A DNA stretch of 64,000 nucleotides from Thinopyrum elongatum (GCA_011799875.1 CM022301.1:220106296-220170295); one strand, 5' to 3'. Counted from the stretch's first letter, positions 45,669 to 57,578 are shown. Numbers and translations are program-made. The notes: generated from the letters alone by a model not told the origin.

Positions 45669-46730
45669 TGATGGAGCTCGCCCTGTTGCGGTCGCAACTC
45701 GTTCGTGGTCCGGCGCCTCTGTTCCCCGTCCGCGTCAAGGAGGAGCCATCCTCGCCCCCGCGCTACCGCGGCGTCCAAATCGGACGTCGGGTCAAGGAGG
45801 AGTTGTCCTCCTCGCCGCGCTGCCAGGCCGGACGCCTCGCCTGACCAGCGCCAGTGTCGAACCGTCTCTGACGTGGCAAGGCAAGGGCGCCACCATCACC
45901 GCCCAGTCAGTCGACTAGGAGCCCGTGGCACCCGGTCGTCGTGAAGGAGGGTGCGCCCTCCCAAGAGCCAGCGAATGCGCACGAGTGCGTGTGCTGCCTT
46001 GATCACGGAGGCGGCAACACGACGTACTGCACCATGATAGCGGCCGACATGGTGGCATCCGAGGCCGCGCACTAGGAGCGGTGCAACGCGGCGGTGCGGC
46101 GTCGGACATGACGCCGGACTAGGTGCTGGCGGCGTGCAGTCGTCCGACCACCGCGGGCGTAGGCTCAGCTAATAGCTCCTCAAAGTTGTGTTGTCTGAAT
46201 CTGAGCACACCGCCCATGCCCTTGACGGCACATGCAAGGTGCTCACGGCTGATCGTCACCGCCAGGACGAGCGCCTTCGCCAGGTAGCGGACGCAGCCGA
46301 TCGGCTGCGCCTCGAGTGCCAGGCGAAGGCCAATCAGGGCTGCCGCGACTCCTTCGTGCCGTTCCGTCGCCAGAAGGATCACGAGGATGATGACCCCTCT
46401 GGCAACAAGCTTAGAGGGGACGACAATAGAGGTGCCGTCGGCCAAGGTCAACTTCCGGTACCTCGCATGGTCTAGTTTTTTAAATTTTAGGTGAACTTGT
46501 TAATTATCGTAATGTTTGAATGTAATGCATGAAACTTTCTTAAAATTCGTCTGGTTTGCATAAATTTCGTCCATTTTTACGTCTCCATTTCAACTAGTGC
46601 GGATGTCTGCTATATGCGACTAGATGGCTGGCTCCCCATCAGTGTCCGCAAAGGCGCCCCGACGCGTTTGCGTACGTTTGCAGTGTCCGATTTGGTGATC
46701 CACGCTGGAGTTGTCCGAACACCCCTGTCC

Positions 46731-46989
46731 ATGTGATTCTCTTGCGGCGGTGTATGTAGCCAAACCACTAATTAAAGTTCATGGGCATAATTAGTAGCAG
46801 TAGTTAGAGAGGATTCCAGTTCTGATGCTGCCATGCACTCAATCACATGGCCAGATGCCCTGATTCCCTCCGCAGTCCACAGGAACTGCAAAATGTCACA
46901 AATCCATGGGTCGTGGTCTTATCCAATTCTGTGGGCGCCCGTTGGATTCCAATAATGCAAAAGGTATCTTTCCGATCAGTAGCTGCTGC
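46731..46989. other. Short unrecognised spacer
   Basis: Flank between the DNA element and the hAT-like MITE; low-copy looking, no frame with a domain. Confidence 0.4.
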
Positions 46990-47158
46990 CAGTGGCGGAG
47001 ACAAGCCCCAGGCAGCCCGGGCGGCTGCCTGGGGCGTGATGGTTGTTTGCTTCGTTAACTGTAGCAATTATTTGTACGTATAATGCTACAGTAAGCTACA
47101 GTGAACAAAGGCTGCCTGGGTCGGCCTGGGGCTTGCCTAATTCCTGGCGCCGCCGCTG
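46990..47158. mobile_element. hAT-like MITE, 169 bp, perfect 8 bp TSD
   Basis: Ends are 'cagtggcggagacaagcccc' on the left and, reversed, 'cagcggcggcgcc' on the right; 'gcccggg'/'cccagg' text inside is also inverted. The 8 bp target duplication gctgctgc is perfect (46982-46989 and 47159-47166). CAGnGGCGG ends with 8 bp duplications are typical of plant hAT-derived MITEs. No coding capacity. Confidence 0.88.
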
Positions 47159-47166
47159 GCTGCTGC

Positions 47167-47946
47167 TAAACTATGCACTCGTTCAACGTATTTCTGCACA
47201 AGTAACCATGCCCAGGACCAAGTCCATTTAGCAGGCAACGTTGCGAACATGCTATGCTAATTACTCCATGTAGCTGTGATTACATAGTAGATTACCACTC
47301 TGAGATGTGGGATCTGTTTCGGAGAAGCATAACATCACTTGTATTCTTTTCGCAAAAGGAAACATCACTTTATATTACTTGGATCGAGAATCTAAGTATA
47401 GCGGTAGATTCATCCATGATTTCTGACCTCCTCCACCTTCACCCCTCACTTTCACCCCCTGCCTGTAGCGTGCATCACCGTGTCAAACTTGTCGATCATT
47501 CTTTGCTCCAAGGTCACCGCAAGAATATTCTTCAAGTTTTGCTTTGCTTAGTTAATGCTAGTTGACAGCAACAGCAAATTCCGTGATTTGTCATGCCACC
47601 ACACCATCTAGCACACCATTTCCCGAGACAGTCATACGTAACTTTTCGTTCCATTAATAGGCTGATTTAGTAGCACCAGTTAAATCTCTTGAGATTGTAT
47701 TAGGTAGATAAGAGTGTCTCCAATTGGACGGGACAAATAAGACCCCCTATATCTCTACGAACGCGTCCGGACAACCACACCCTCAATTTCAAACCCTCTT
47801 TTTTATACAATTTCATGCAACGTTGATAATCATACGTAGTCCATGGTACAAAGATAAAATGAGCTACATTCGAGAAGAAAACTACCCTAAATCCTACTCA
47901 TTGACATGGGTCGGGCTTTCAGTAAGGTAGTAGGCATCGGGGCCTG
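47167..47946. other. Unrecognised DNA between the MITE and the second copia
   Basis: No gene supported. At 47715-47790 'gtctccaattggacggg' followed by 'acgcgtccggac' resembles the outer ends of the DNA element at 36140, so a related fragment may start here; this is tentative. Confidence 0.35.
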
Positions 47947-47951
47947 CCTTT

Positions 47952-48903
47952 TGTTGGAAAATTAGGCAAGTTCATGATTAATTCCAGTAAATAATTCATG
48001 ACTAGAACAGATACTAGCATGCAACAATCTAGCAAACTAGAAGAACAACAAGACATGCATAACAGCAGCGAACACGAAACAATAGCTGTAGAGACAGACA
48101 TGAACAGATGATGTTGGACGTACTGTTCGTTAGCTATTGTGGGTGTGACGGTGTTGATGACGATGTTGACGACGATCTGCTGCTGACGGCGATGAAGACG
48201 ACGATGAGTAGCACCGCCCGACTTGGACGGAAGACGACCCGTGATGACGAATTTGAGCAGTCGCGCAGAGCGCTTCCCAAAAACCTAATTCGTCCTCTCC
48301 CGGTGCAGGATCGCAAGGACGAACGGTTCCGGAGACCTGCTCTCCCACGCGCCGATGCACGTCGGCGTTTGGGATGAAGTAGACTACGATGGCGGCGGAA
48401 GTTGCGAGATGAGGCAAAACCCTAGGTATTTTTCGATGTGTCTTTGGCCGCAGCCGGTAGCTGTATATATATTAGGACCAGAGGCGGTATTGTGCCGCGA
48501 TCACAATCCCAAACCGACTCGGTTTCTAATTCGTATACTTACCGGACAAGAAATCAAAAACTTGTCTGCCAAGACATAAAAATAAAACGGCAAAAGAAAG
48601 CTGCGCCCCTGCAAGGAGATGGACCGGATTTCAGCGGACCATTCACGCGCATGTACGCGCCGCCTCGCCTCGCCTCGCCACGCCACGCCACGCCACGGCC
48701 AGGCGAGCGAGCGCGCGCGTGTGGTCTTTCCTTTCTCTTCTCACACACCACTTAGAGTGGTGGAGAGAACCCACTATATAAAGAGGTCTAACTCTTATTC
48801 AACTTCCGGGGTGGGACTAAACTTTAGCACCACCACTTGCCATTTTACACATGGGCTTTGAGATTTCAGAAATTGCTATGAGCCTAGCCCATTAATTCTA
48901 ACA
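47952..48903 (-). repeat. 3' LTR of the second copia
   Basis: Pairs with 53412-54366. A likely promoter TATA on the minus strand lies at 'ctctttatatagtggg' (about 48771-48786, reversed). Near 48655-48715 simple 'cgcctcgcctcgccacgcca' repeats differ between the two LTRs. Confidence 0.93.
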
Positions 48904-48920
48904 ATCCCCCACCAGATCTC

Positions 48921-49466
48921 AAATACCCATTTAGAGATTTGCCTTCTCTCACCACTTGTTTAATATACCAGTGTTTCAGCAGAGACTGTTAAGTTGAACT
49001 TCTGCCTAGAACTTTAAGCTACATCCATTCACAACTTGACAATGGACTATGCCTTGAATTGCTAGTTTTGTGTGAACAGGTTTCACTCAAAGTCTTAACC
49101 AGTACCTGACCGCCAGTAGGCTACCCCGCGGTTTGGAGCTTATACGTCATACTCCCTGGTCTCTTCGTGAGCTTACTAGAGATCACCCAAATCTCATAGA
49201 CTGCGACGTTTACAGTCAGAACTCATATAGGTGTGTTCTTTCAAGACTGCTCTGTAGGACAGCATCTTTGCTAATTATAGCCAATAGAACCACATTAAGG
49301 CATGTTGCCAACCTGCCTTACAGCTCTGAGCCTTACAGCTCTGAGAGTTTTGCATCTTCACTTAGAGACGGTCATTAGTTATTACTCTCCTCAGTTAACC
49401 AATAGCTTGTTCTTCCCAGATTCTAATTCACGGGATCTTCGATCACAAAGGTTGGGTTACTACTAT
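48921..49466 (-). other. 3' untranslated internal region of the second copia
   Basis: Non-coding stretch between the polyprotein end and the polypurine tract. The plus-strand frames 49133-49378 and 49302-49571 are chance. Confidence 0.7.
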
Positions 49467-52400
49467 GGTGTAACATCTATGGGTCTCATACCCATCTCCC
49501 TCGATGCAATATCTATCATATTTCGTGATAGTCCCTTTGTAAAGGGATCTGCCAGGTTTGTGTCTGTTTGAATATACGTAACAGTTATTACTCCGGAGTT
49601 TCTCAACTTCCTGACAGACTTCAACCGTCTCTTCACGTGTCTTGATGACTTCGCATTATCTTTAGAATTTTTTTACTTTAGCGATAACCGTTTGGTTGTC
49701 ACAATTCATAAGAATAGTCGGTACAGGTTTTTCAACCACAGGCAAGTCCATCAAGAGCTCACGCAACCATTCTGCCTCAATAGTAGCTGTGTCTAAAGCA
49801 GTTAATTCTGCTTCCATAGTTGACCTCGTCAATATGGTTTGCTTGCAAGACCTCCATGACACTGCACCACCTCCATGAGTAAATACATACCCACTTGTTG
49901 CGTAGAGTACATCAACATCGGAGATCCAGTTTGAATCACTATATCCTTCTAGCATAGCAGGATGCCCTGAATAAGTAATTCCGAAACTCATAGTACCTCT
50001 TAGATACCGCAAGACCCTTTCTAGTGCATGCCAATGATCATCACCCGGGTTGGACATGAACCTACTCAGTTTGCTCACATCAAAAGAGATATCTGGTCTT
50101 GTAGCGCTAGCTAAGTACATGAGTGAACCGATAATTTGAGAGTATCTTAATTGATTTCTTGTTTCTTTCTTGTTCTTTCTGAGTGTCACACTGGGATCAT
50201 AAGGTGTTGGAGAAGGCTTGCTATCCATAAAGCCGAACCGGCTCAAGACCTTCTCAACATAGTGAGATTGCGTTAGAGTAATCCCACTCTCATCCTTAAT
50301 AAGTTTGATGTTTAGAATTACATCGGCTTCTCCCAGATCTTTCATGTCAAAACTTTTTGATAGAAAAGACTTGACCTCATTGATCGCATTAATGTTTGTA
50401 CCAAAGATCAGTATGTCATCCACATACAAACATAATATGACACTATTGCCCCCACCATGGCGATAGTAAACACACCTATCAGCCTCGTTAATGAAAAATC
50501 CTGCAGAAGTCAGAGTTCTTTCAAACTTCTCATGCCATTGCTTAGGTGCCTGTTTCAGGCCATACAAAGATTTTAACAACTTGCACATTTTTCTCTCTTC
50601 ACCCTTTACCACAAATCCGTCAGGATGATCCATATAGATTTCCTCTTCCAACTCTCCATTGAGGAAAGTTGTCTTTACATCCATTTGATGAATGATAAGA
50701 CCATAAGAGGCAGCCAAGGAAAGTAACACTCGAATGGTGGTCATTCTAGCAACGGGTGAATAGGTGTCAAAGTAATCTTCGCCTTCTTTCTGAGTGTAGC
50801 CCTTGGCCACTAGCCGCGCCTTGTACTTATCAATAGTACCATCAGGCTTTAGCTTCTTTTTGAACACCCACTTACAGCCCACAGGTTTACAACCATATGG
50901 TCTATCAGTTAGTTCCCAAGTTTCATTAGAAAGAATTGAGTCCATCTCATTATGAACAGCTTCTTTCCAATCATCTACATCCGAAGATGCATATGCCTCT
51001 GCAATCGTCTTGGGTGTGTCGTCCACAAGGTATACAATGAAATCATCACCAAAGGATTTTGCAATCCTTTGTCTCTTGTTCCTTATAGGAACTTCATTGT
51101 TATCCTTCTCAAGGACTTCCTCATTTGATTGTTCGAAATATTCATCAGTTGTACTAGATTCAGGAATTATCTCAGAAGAAAAATCTAGCAATGCTATGCA
51201 TATCTTTCATAGGAAATATGTTCTCAAAAAATGTTGCATCACGAGATTCCATTATAGTATCAACATGCATATCAGGTACTTCAGATTTTACCACTAAGAA
51301 TCTATAAGCAATGCTCCATTGAGCATACCCTAGAAAGACACAATCCACTGTCTTTGGTCCAAGTTTGCGTTTCTTAGGAATAGGAATATTGACCTTTGCC
51401 AAACATCCCCAAGTGCGCAAATAAGAAAGTGATGATTTTCTCCCAACCCACTCCTCATAAGGGGTTTTCTCCTTATTATTGTTAGGAACTCTATTCAGGA
51501 CATGACATGAAGTCAATAGAGCCTCCCCCACCATGCCTTCGATAAACCAGCAGTGTCTAACATGGCATTCACCAAGTCAGTCAATGTGCGGTTTTTCCTC
51601 TCGGCAACTCCATTTGATTGGGGTGAATAGGGAGGCGTCCTCTCATGAATAATACCATGCTCCTCACAAAATTCACCAAATACTTTGGGAAAATACTCTC
51701 CACCACGATCGGACCTAAGACGCTTGATCTTTCTCTCTAGTTGATTTTCAACTTCAGCTTTATAGATTTTAAAGTAGTCTAATGCTTCATCTTTAGTTTG
51801 CAACAAATAAACATAGCAAAATCTAGTCGCATCATCAATCAAAGTCATGAAATATCTCTTTCCACCTTTTGTCAACACACCATTCATCTCACAAAGATCA
51901 GAATGTATGAGTTCTAGAGGTGCCAAGTTTCTCTCCTCGACAGCCTTATGAGGCTTTCGAGGTTGCTTCGATTGCACACAACTATGGCACTTAGAACCTT
52001 TGGCAACAGTGAAATTCGGAATTAAACTCATACTGGATAGCCGAGACATTAAACCAAAATTAATATGACATAAACGAGAGTGCCAAATACTTGCATCATC
52101 ATTAACACTAGCACAAGTTTGGTTTACTGACTTATTGCAAAAATCTAAAAGGAAAAAGCGGAACAAGCCTCCGCACTCATAGCCTTTGCCTATAAATTGT
52201 CCAAATCTTGACACGATTACTTTATTCGACTCTAAAACTACCTTAAACCCATCTCGACATAGAAGGGAGCCGCTAACTAGATTCTTGTTCATAGTAGGGA
52301 CATGCTGCACGTTCCTTAATTGTATGATCTTTCCCGAAGTAAACTTCAGATCCACCGTGCTAACGCCACGAACAGAAGCATGTGACCCATTCCCCATTAG

Positions 52401-53372
52401 GACGGAAGAATCCCTTGCGACCTGATAAGAAGTAAACAGGGAGACGTCAGCACACACATAAATGTTAGCACCCGAATCAATCCACCATGAAGATGATTGA
52501 AATACTGAAAGCACAATAGGTAAATTACCATACCCATCAGTATTGCTAGAGGTCACCATGTTGACAGTCTTGGAGCTCGTTTTCCCTCTGCGGTCTGCAC
52601 GTTCAGGGCATTCCTTGGAAAAGTGTTCGGGCTTCCCACAGGCGTAGCACTCTAGCTCAGCCTTGTTGAACTTCTTCTTCTTGAAGGTAGTAGTCTTGGT
52701 AGGCTTGTTGAAAACAGGTTTGTTTTTCCCTTTGTTCTTGTTCTGTGGGTACCTCTGCACCATATTGGCGATAGGCTGAACCTCACCTCCTTTCTCAGTA
52801 GTGTCTTTAGCCCGAACTTTTTCTTCAACATCAAGAGATGCAATCAGATTTTCAACTGATATCTCCTGTCTCTTATGTTTCAGAGTTGTGGCAAAATTCC
52901 TCCATGAAGGAGGCAACTTTGCAATCATGCACCCAGCCACGAATTTGTCGGGTAGAACACACTTAAGGAGTTCAAGTTCTTTCACAATGCACTGTATCTC
53001 ATGAGCTTGTTCAACCACAGAATGGTTATTCACCATCTTGTAGTCATGAAAACTCTCCATGATGTACAGTTCACTGCATGCATCTGTTGCACCAAATTTT
53101 GCATTCAGTGCATCCCACAGAGTCTTTCCGTCATCTATGTGCATGTACACATCACACAGACGGTCAGCAAGAACACTCAGAATGCATCCCACAAACATAG
53201 TATTGGCTTCCTGGAATTTTCTCTGATCTTCGTCAGACATTCCCTCTGGAGCACCAACACTAACATGGAAAACTTTCAGAGCAGTAAGCCAGAGCGTGGT
53301 CTTCACCTGCCACCTCTTAAAGTGCACACCGGTAAATTTATCCGGCCTCACTGCATCAGCGAATCCAGCCAT
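49467..53372 (-). pseudogene. Copia gag-pol polyprotein, three frameshifts only
   Basis: Start MAGFADAVRPDKFTGVHFKR at 53372, 40 bp after the 5' LTR. Order: UBN2-type gag; intact knuckle 'CYACGKPEHFSKEC' at 52649-52608; protease 'WWIDSGANIYVCAD' (DSGA); integrase with 'WHSRLCHINFGLMSRL', 'CHSCVQSKQPRKPHK' and catalytic Asp, Asp, Glu in 'LIHSDLCEMNG', 'RLRSDRGGEYFP' and 'NGVAERKNRTL'; RT with YVDD at 50426-50415; RNase H with 'DSNWISDVD', 'TMEAELTALDTATIEAEWL' and 'CDNQTVIAKV'. A frame change in a G-run near 51525 and a compensating one near 51180 shift about 350 nt. A third in an A-run near 49665 shifts the last ~65 codons. The frame is also open upstream through 63 codons of LTR sequence. 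Confidence 0.92.
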
Positions 53373-53411
53373 AGTTAACTCAGAAAATTGCCTACAATTA
53401 GGTTTTTGGAT

Positions 53412-54366
53412 TGTTGGAAAATTAGGCAAATTCATGATTAATTCCAGTAAATAATTCATGACTAGAACAGATACTAGCATGCAACAATCTAGCAAACTAG
53501 AAGAACAGCAAGACATGCATAACAGCAGCGAACACGAAACAATAGCTGTAGAGACAGACATGAACAGATGATGTTGGACGTACTGTTCGTTAGTTATTGT
53601 GGGTGCGATGGTGTTGATGACGATGTTGGCGACGATCTGCTGCTGACGGCGATGAAGACGATGATGAGTAGCACCGCCCGACTTGGACGTAAGACGACCC
53701 GTGATGACGAATTTGAGCAGTCGCGCAGAGCGCTTCCCAAAAACCTAATTCGTCCTCTCCCGGTGCAGCATCGCAAGGACGAACGGTTCCGGAGACCTGC
53801 TCTCCCACGCGCCGATGCACGCCGGCGTTTAGGATGAAGTAGACTACGACGGCGGCGCAAGTTGCGAGATGAGACAAAATCCTAGGTGTTTTTTGGTGTG
53901 TCTTTGGTCGCAGCCGGTAGCTGTATATATATTAGGACCAGAGGCGGTATTGTGCCGCGATCACAATCTCAAACCAACTCGGTTTCTAATTCGTATACTT
54001 ACCGGACAAGAAATCAAAAACTTGTCTGCCAAGACATAAAAATAAAACGGCAAAAGGAAGCTGCGCCCCTGCAAGGAGACGGACCGGATTTCGACGGACC
54101 ATTCACGCGCATGTCGCACGTACGCGCCGCCTCGCCACGCCACGGCCTGCGCGAGGCGAGGCGAGGCGAGCGAGCCCGCGCGTGTGGTATTTCCTTTCTC
54201 TTCTCACACACCACTTAGAGTGGTGGAGAGAACCCACTATATAAAAAGGTCCAACTCTTCTTCAACTTCCGGGGTGGGACTAAATTTTAGCACCACCACT
54301 TGCCATTTTACACATGGGCTTTGAGATTTCAGAAATTGCTATGGGCCTAACCCATTAATTCTAACA
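53412..54366 (-). repeat. 5' LTR of the second copia
   Basis: Pairs with 47952-48903 with scattered substitutions and a small indel in the cgcc-rich tract near 54120-54165. The sequence just inside it on the minus strand (atccaaaaacctaattgtag) does not match the usual initiator-methionine primer site. Confidence 0.92.
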
Positions 54367-54371
54367 CCTTT

Positions 54372-54640
54372 CACCCCTCACTTCATTAGGCAAGGAGGTT
54401 GTCGGCGATGACAGACAACGAGCAGTTCGGCTCGGTGATCCTTTCTGGTGCCAACTTGTCATATTTCTCCTTCAGAACTTGCCTTCGGAGCCGGAGTTGC
54501 CCCGTCGTCGGTGTGTGCGGCCAACTGTTTTGCATAGCTTGGCATGGCTTCATTTCTGTCTCGGTGAGGGCTTCACCGGTTATCGTCAGTGGCAAAGTCA
54601 GATTTGCTCGCTCAAGAGGAGTGATGACGATGAGGCTACT
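54372..54640. other. Unrecognised GC-moderate flank
   Basis: A minus-strand 69-codon frame (54595-54386) has no domain known to me. Nothing else seen. Confidence 0.35.
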
Positions 54641-55280
54641 TTTTGTTTAAAAGGAGGATTACCCCCGGCCTCTGCATCAGAGTGATGCATGCAGTCCATT
54701 TATTATTAAGCAAAGTGACCGAAAAGTCTGTGTTCTATAACAAGCTCGCTCCGAGCTAAAGTAAAATAAAAAAGTATAAAGTGCCACAACCGGCGAAAAT
54801 AGAACGAGATGACTAAACACCTATTCTATTACTGAACCGCCATCCAAACCGGTTGTAGATATCCCAAACTACCATCTCCCATCGAGCAGACCCAGTAACC
54901 AAAGGCTCCCTGGCTTCCACATGAGTGAGTAACGACCACATACGAATCCAAGCAGTGCCCTGTAGATAACCTACAAAAAAATTATACGAGTTTGTGTGTT
55001 AAAAACCATGTCATTCCTACAGTTTCATATAACCCATAGTAATGCACATACTCCTATCCGAATATGTCTCGCTATGTTTGTCTCTACTCCATTTAGCCAC
55101 GTCCCAAATGACATGTGTATACTATTTGAAGGGATGATATTAAAGGCTATATGAACCGAACACCATAATAATTTGGCCAGCGGACGATAAGGCTACTGTG
55201 CCTAAAAATGTGTCATGCAGTCGCTTCCACATTTTAGTGGGTCGTTTTTCTTAGTTCGTTTCCTCCACATTAGCAGTTAT
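54641..55280 (-). mobile_element. LINE-type retroelement 3' end with coding remnant
   Basis: On the minus strand the element ends 'gatgcagaggccgggggtaa', 'tcctccttttaaac', the same ending as at 31486. Upstream, 54965-54813 keeps an open frame 'LQGTAWIRMWSLLTHVEARE', 'PLVTGSARWEMVVWDIYNRF' and 'GWRFSNRIGV' to a TAG. I recall this C-terminal text from repeated DUF4283/LINE-associated proteins of Triticeae. The 5' part beyond 54965 is frameshifted or lost. Confidence 0.55.
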
Positions 55281-56560
55281 TACCAGTTATCACTTCGCTC
55301 CCGGAAACTGCTCCAACGAAGCAATCGAGAGATGATCTAGTTGCCTTCTCTCAACACCGGCGACGCTGTGGGTCCCCGTCCTTTCTGTCTTCCGCTCTAG
55401 CGGTGGGAGTGGGCATGGACTCCGCAGTTTCTCTTCGACAGGCAGATAGGATATGCGTATTTTGCTTCCGTAATGCCGGGGACACCGCCGCATCGGAATA
55501 ATATGCTTCCGTGCTTTCCCCATCTCGGTGGCGCTCTAATGCGCTCGGGAGCAGGTGGCTCGGTCTTTTTGCCGTTCTCCGGATTCGGTGAGATTTTTGT
55601 CAGGTCCTCGGCGCACGGCACTCTCCCAGGTGGCGTTGGTATCTTCTCGCAAAAAAAAAAAGATGGCATTGGTGTCGAATATTGCTGTTGTGTTTGGTAT
55701 CTTGGAGTGGGCTGCATGTATGACGTAGTACAAGATTTTCCTGAAGTGTTATTCTACTGGTATTAGTTCTTGCAAAGTCTTTGATGCAATATTGCAAAAC
55801 ATATCTATGATGTTCCTTGTGGTCACGGTTTGCACTCTTTGTAATCCGTTTGTCTAACGAAATATACATGTTTACTTCTAAAAAAACTGTTCAGTTTTGT
55901 GTCGTCACAGATATGAACAGTGACTTGATTGATTCTATTCTATCCAGTTGCTTAATTTTCCTCTTCAAAGTACCCATCGAATGCGACGTCCCGATACCAG
56001 TGACATCCACAATTGCTCGCCGGCTGCTGCATCCCGATTCCCTGCAGAGATTAGAGTAGGAATTGTTTATATGCATATTCTGCCTTTCCCTAGTGCCCAC
56101 ATACGCACAATTACGTGTACCCGACGTGATTGGGACGACCAAATGAGTGCAAGGCGTTTTCATGACACGGCATTTCGTGGGAGAATGGGAAGCCTATTGG
56201 ACCGGAGGAGCCTGGAGTTCCACGTCAGTCGTTTTCAGGGAAACAGGGTGGGTGATCCTGTCCACCGGTTGGCGGGTGGTGGTGGATCGTCGTCAGGCTG
56301 CATTTGACAATGTCTTGACCAATATATGGAGCTGGAGTGTGTATGACAGTGGTCGTTATATTTGTCTTGTGGTTTACATCAAGTAGTATGGACCTTAAGG
56401 GTGGCTGATTGTAGAGTAGTTTTTTATCACACAAATGGAAGCACGATGACAGAGGACCGTCTATTGGAGTGGCGGGGTTATCGGGGCCAGACTTCAGCCA
56501 AGATAAGTTTGATCGTATTCTGCAAGCATTGTTCCATTCTATCAAATACTCCCTCCCTTC
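55281..56560. other. Unrecognised DNA
   Basis: Several frames of 70-127 codons exist on both strands, but none has a domain. An A-run at 55651-55661 interrupts one. It may be part of an older retroelement. Confidence 0.35.
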
Positions 56561-57420
56561 CTCAATACTAGATCGGGATCGCGCCAAGGCGCGAGGGGGT
56601 CCAAACATTTTGGTCCAAACATGTAATGCTTAGTTAGTAGGTCATATCCAACACGATACCAAAGCCATTAGAGCATACCGAGTTGGTTCAATCATATCCA
56701 GCCCAATAAATCAGATCATGGAGGTCCAAAGGATGAAGATTCATTATATTTCATCGATGCATTTTATATAATATGTAGCATAATGCACCAAAAGTTTTAA
56801 GATTTAAAACAACACCATAATAATAATTTCGCTGGAAAGAAAAAATCGTTGGCAACCCTCTGAGAATTACTTCTAATATATACAAAGATGCCTTAGCACT
56901 GACATGTAATTACAGAAGATATAAATTTTTGGCAGTTTCTTAAATAATTTGAATCAACAAAATGGAAGTTTCATGAAAAAAATAGACATAGAACAGGGCT
57001 TTGGAATAGTCTAAAGGATAAACATGTAACCAAAACATATCTACTGTCCAGACCGACATATGCTATTTTTTCTCTTTTCAAACATATGTGATCTTCTATG
57101 CACCATAGTCTCCAACAGACATTTCGATATATAAACACGTCTTGCTTCAGTAAATAGATTAAGTAGCCCGCTTGGAAATTCATACCTGCAACTTATGATC
57201 TGCATGGCAACACGAAAAAACACAAAGCAGATAGAGTAAAATCAAATATTCTTGGAAACAAACATACTGAAAGAACCAAAGAGCAAAATCAAATATTTGG
57301 AGCCCACGGATTCAATTATCTAATCTAAGATATATTGCACTGAACTAAATATATGTTTGTAGCTACATAGTTCTAAAATGAATGGTTATCATGACTATCT
57401 TCTAAAACAAATGGTAGTGC

Positions 57421-57578
57421 TCCGTTTTCTATTCTCAGTTGTCGCAGGTTAAAACAAATATAGAGATCCGTTTTCTATTCTCAGTTGTCACTGGTTAAAA
57501 CAAATATAGAGATCCACCCACCACTACCTCCAATAAATTATCTTAGTTATATCAGGTGAAAACAAATATAGAGATCGG
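57421..57578. repeat. 46 bp tandem repeat, 2.7 copies
   Basis: Units begin tccgttttctattctcagtt at 57421 and 57467. A third, partial and diverged unit (57545-57578) shares 'aaaacaaatatagagatc'. Confidence 0.85.

Larger units (their letters stand above)
36677..45844 (+). pseudogene. Dispersed 'VKEEP' type ORF, interrupted by the copia
   Basis: Before the insertion, 36677 starts MSKSDNG, meets TAG, then continues 'SARGSDRSWR', a stop, and 'SSSSTALSVKEDVMLS'. After the insertion, the frame from 45671 reads 'MELALLRSQLVRGPAPLFPV', then 'RVKEEPSSPPRYRG' and 'RRVKEELSSSPRCQAGRLA', with a stop at 45842-45844. I associate this Ser/Arg and VKEEP repeat pattern with a protein frequently found in Triticeae repeats. 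Its function is unknown to me. Three early stops plus the copia make it non-functional. It is listed as one feature because the target duplication shows both halves were once contiguous. Confidence 0.55.
36140..46730 (+). mobile_element. Gene-bearing non-autonomous DNA element (about 1.8 kb) split by a copia
   Basis: The left part (about 36140-36896) and right part (45669-about 46730) belong together: the copia between them has a perfect target duplication, and an open frame crosses the join. The outer ends read 'tctccaatgacgtacctcaa' on the left and, reversed, 'actccagcgtggatcaccaa' on the right, a weak inverted similarity. Both flanks carry 'gtccgaacg'/'gtccg.aaac' type text. The class is uncertain (MULE- or Harbinger-like) and the limits are approximate. 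Confidence 0.45.
47952..54366 (-). mobile_element. Complete copia retrotransposon, nearly intact, TSD CCTTT
   Basis: LTRs are 47952-48903 (952 bp) and 53412-54366 (955 bp), with tgttggaaaattagg...attctaaca ends. The 5 bp duplication ccttt flanks it (47947-47951 and 54367-54371). On the minus strand the polypurine tract 'gagatctggtgggggat' lies just before the 3' LTR (48904-48920). Gag-pol reads 53372 to about 49467 with only three frame breaks, all in homopolymer-like runs. No canonical tRNA primer site was seen after the 5' LTR. By eye the LTRs differ at roughly 3%, so it is fairly young. Family name unknown to me. Confidence 0.95.

Noticed and set aside
47919..48101. Minus frame identical to the first residues of the copia polyprotein frame
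   Set aside because: It is the LTR copy of the upstream extension of gag, not a separate gene.
56540..56575. 'tactccctccc' as a Stowaway MITE start
   Set aside because: No matching inverted end or TA duplication was found within the next few hundred bases.
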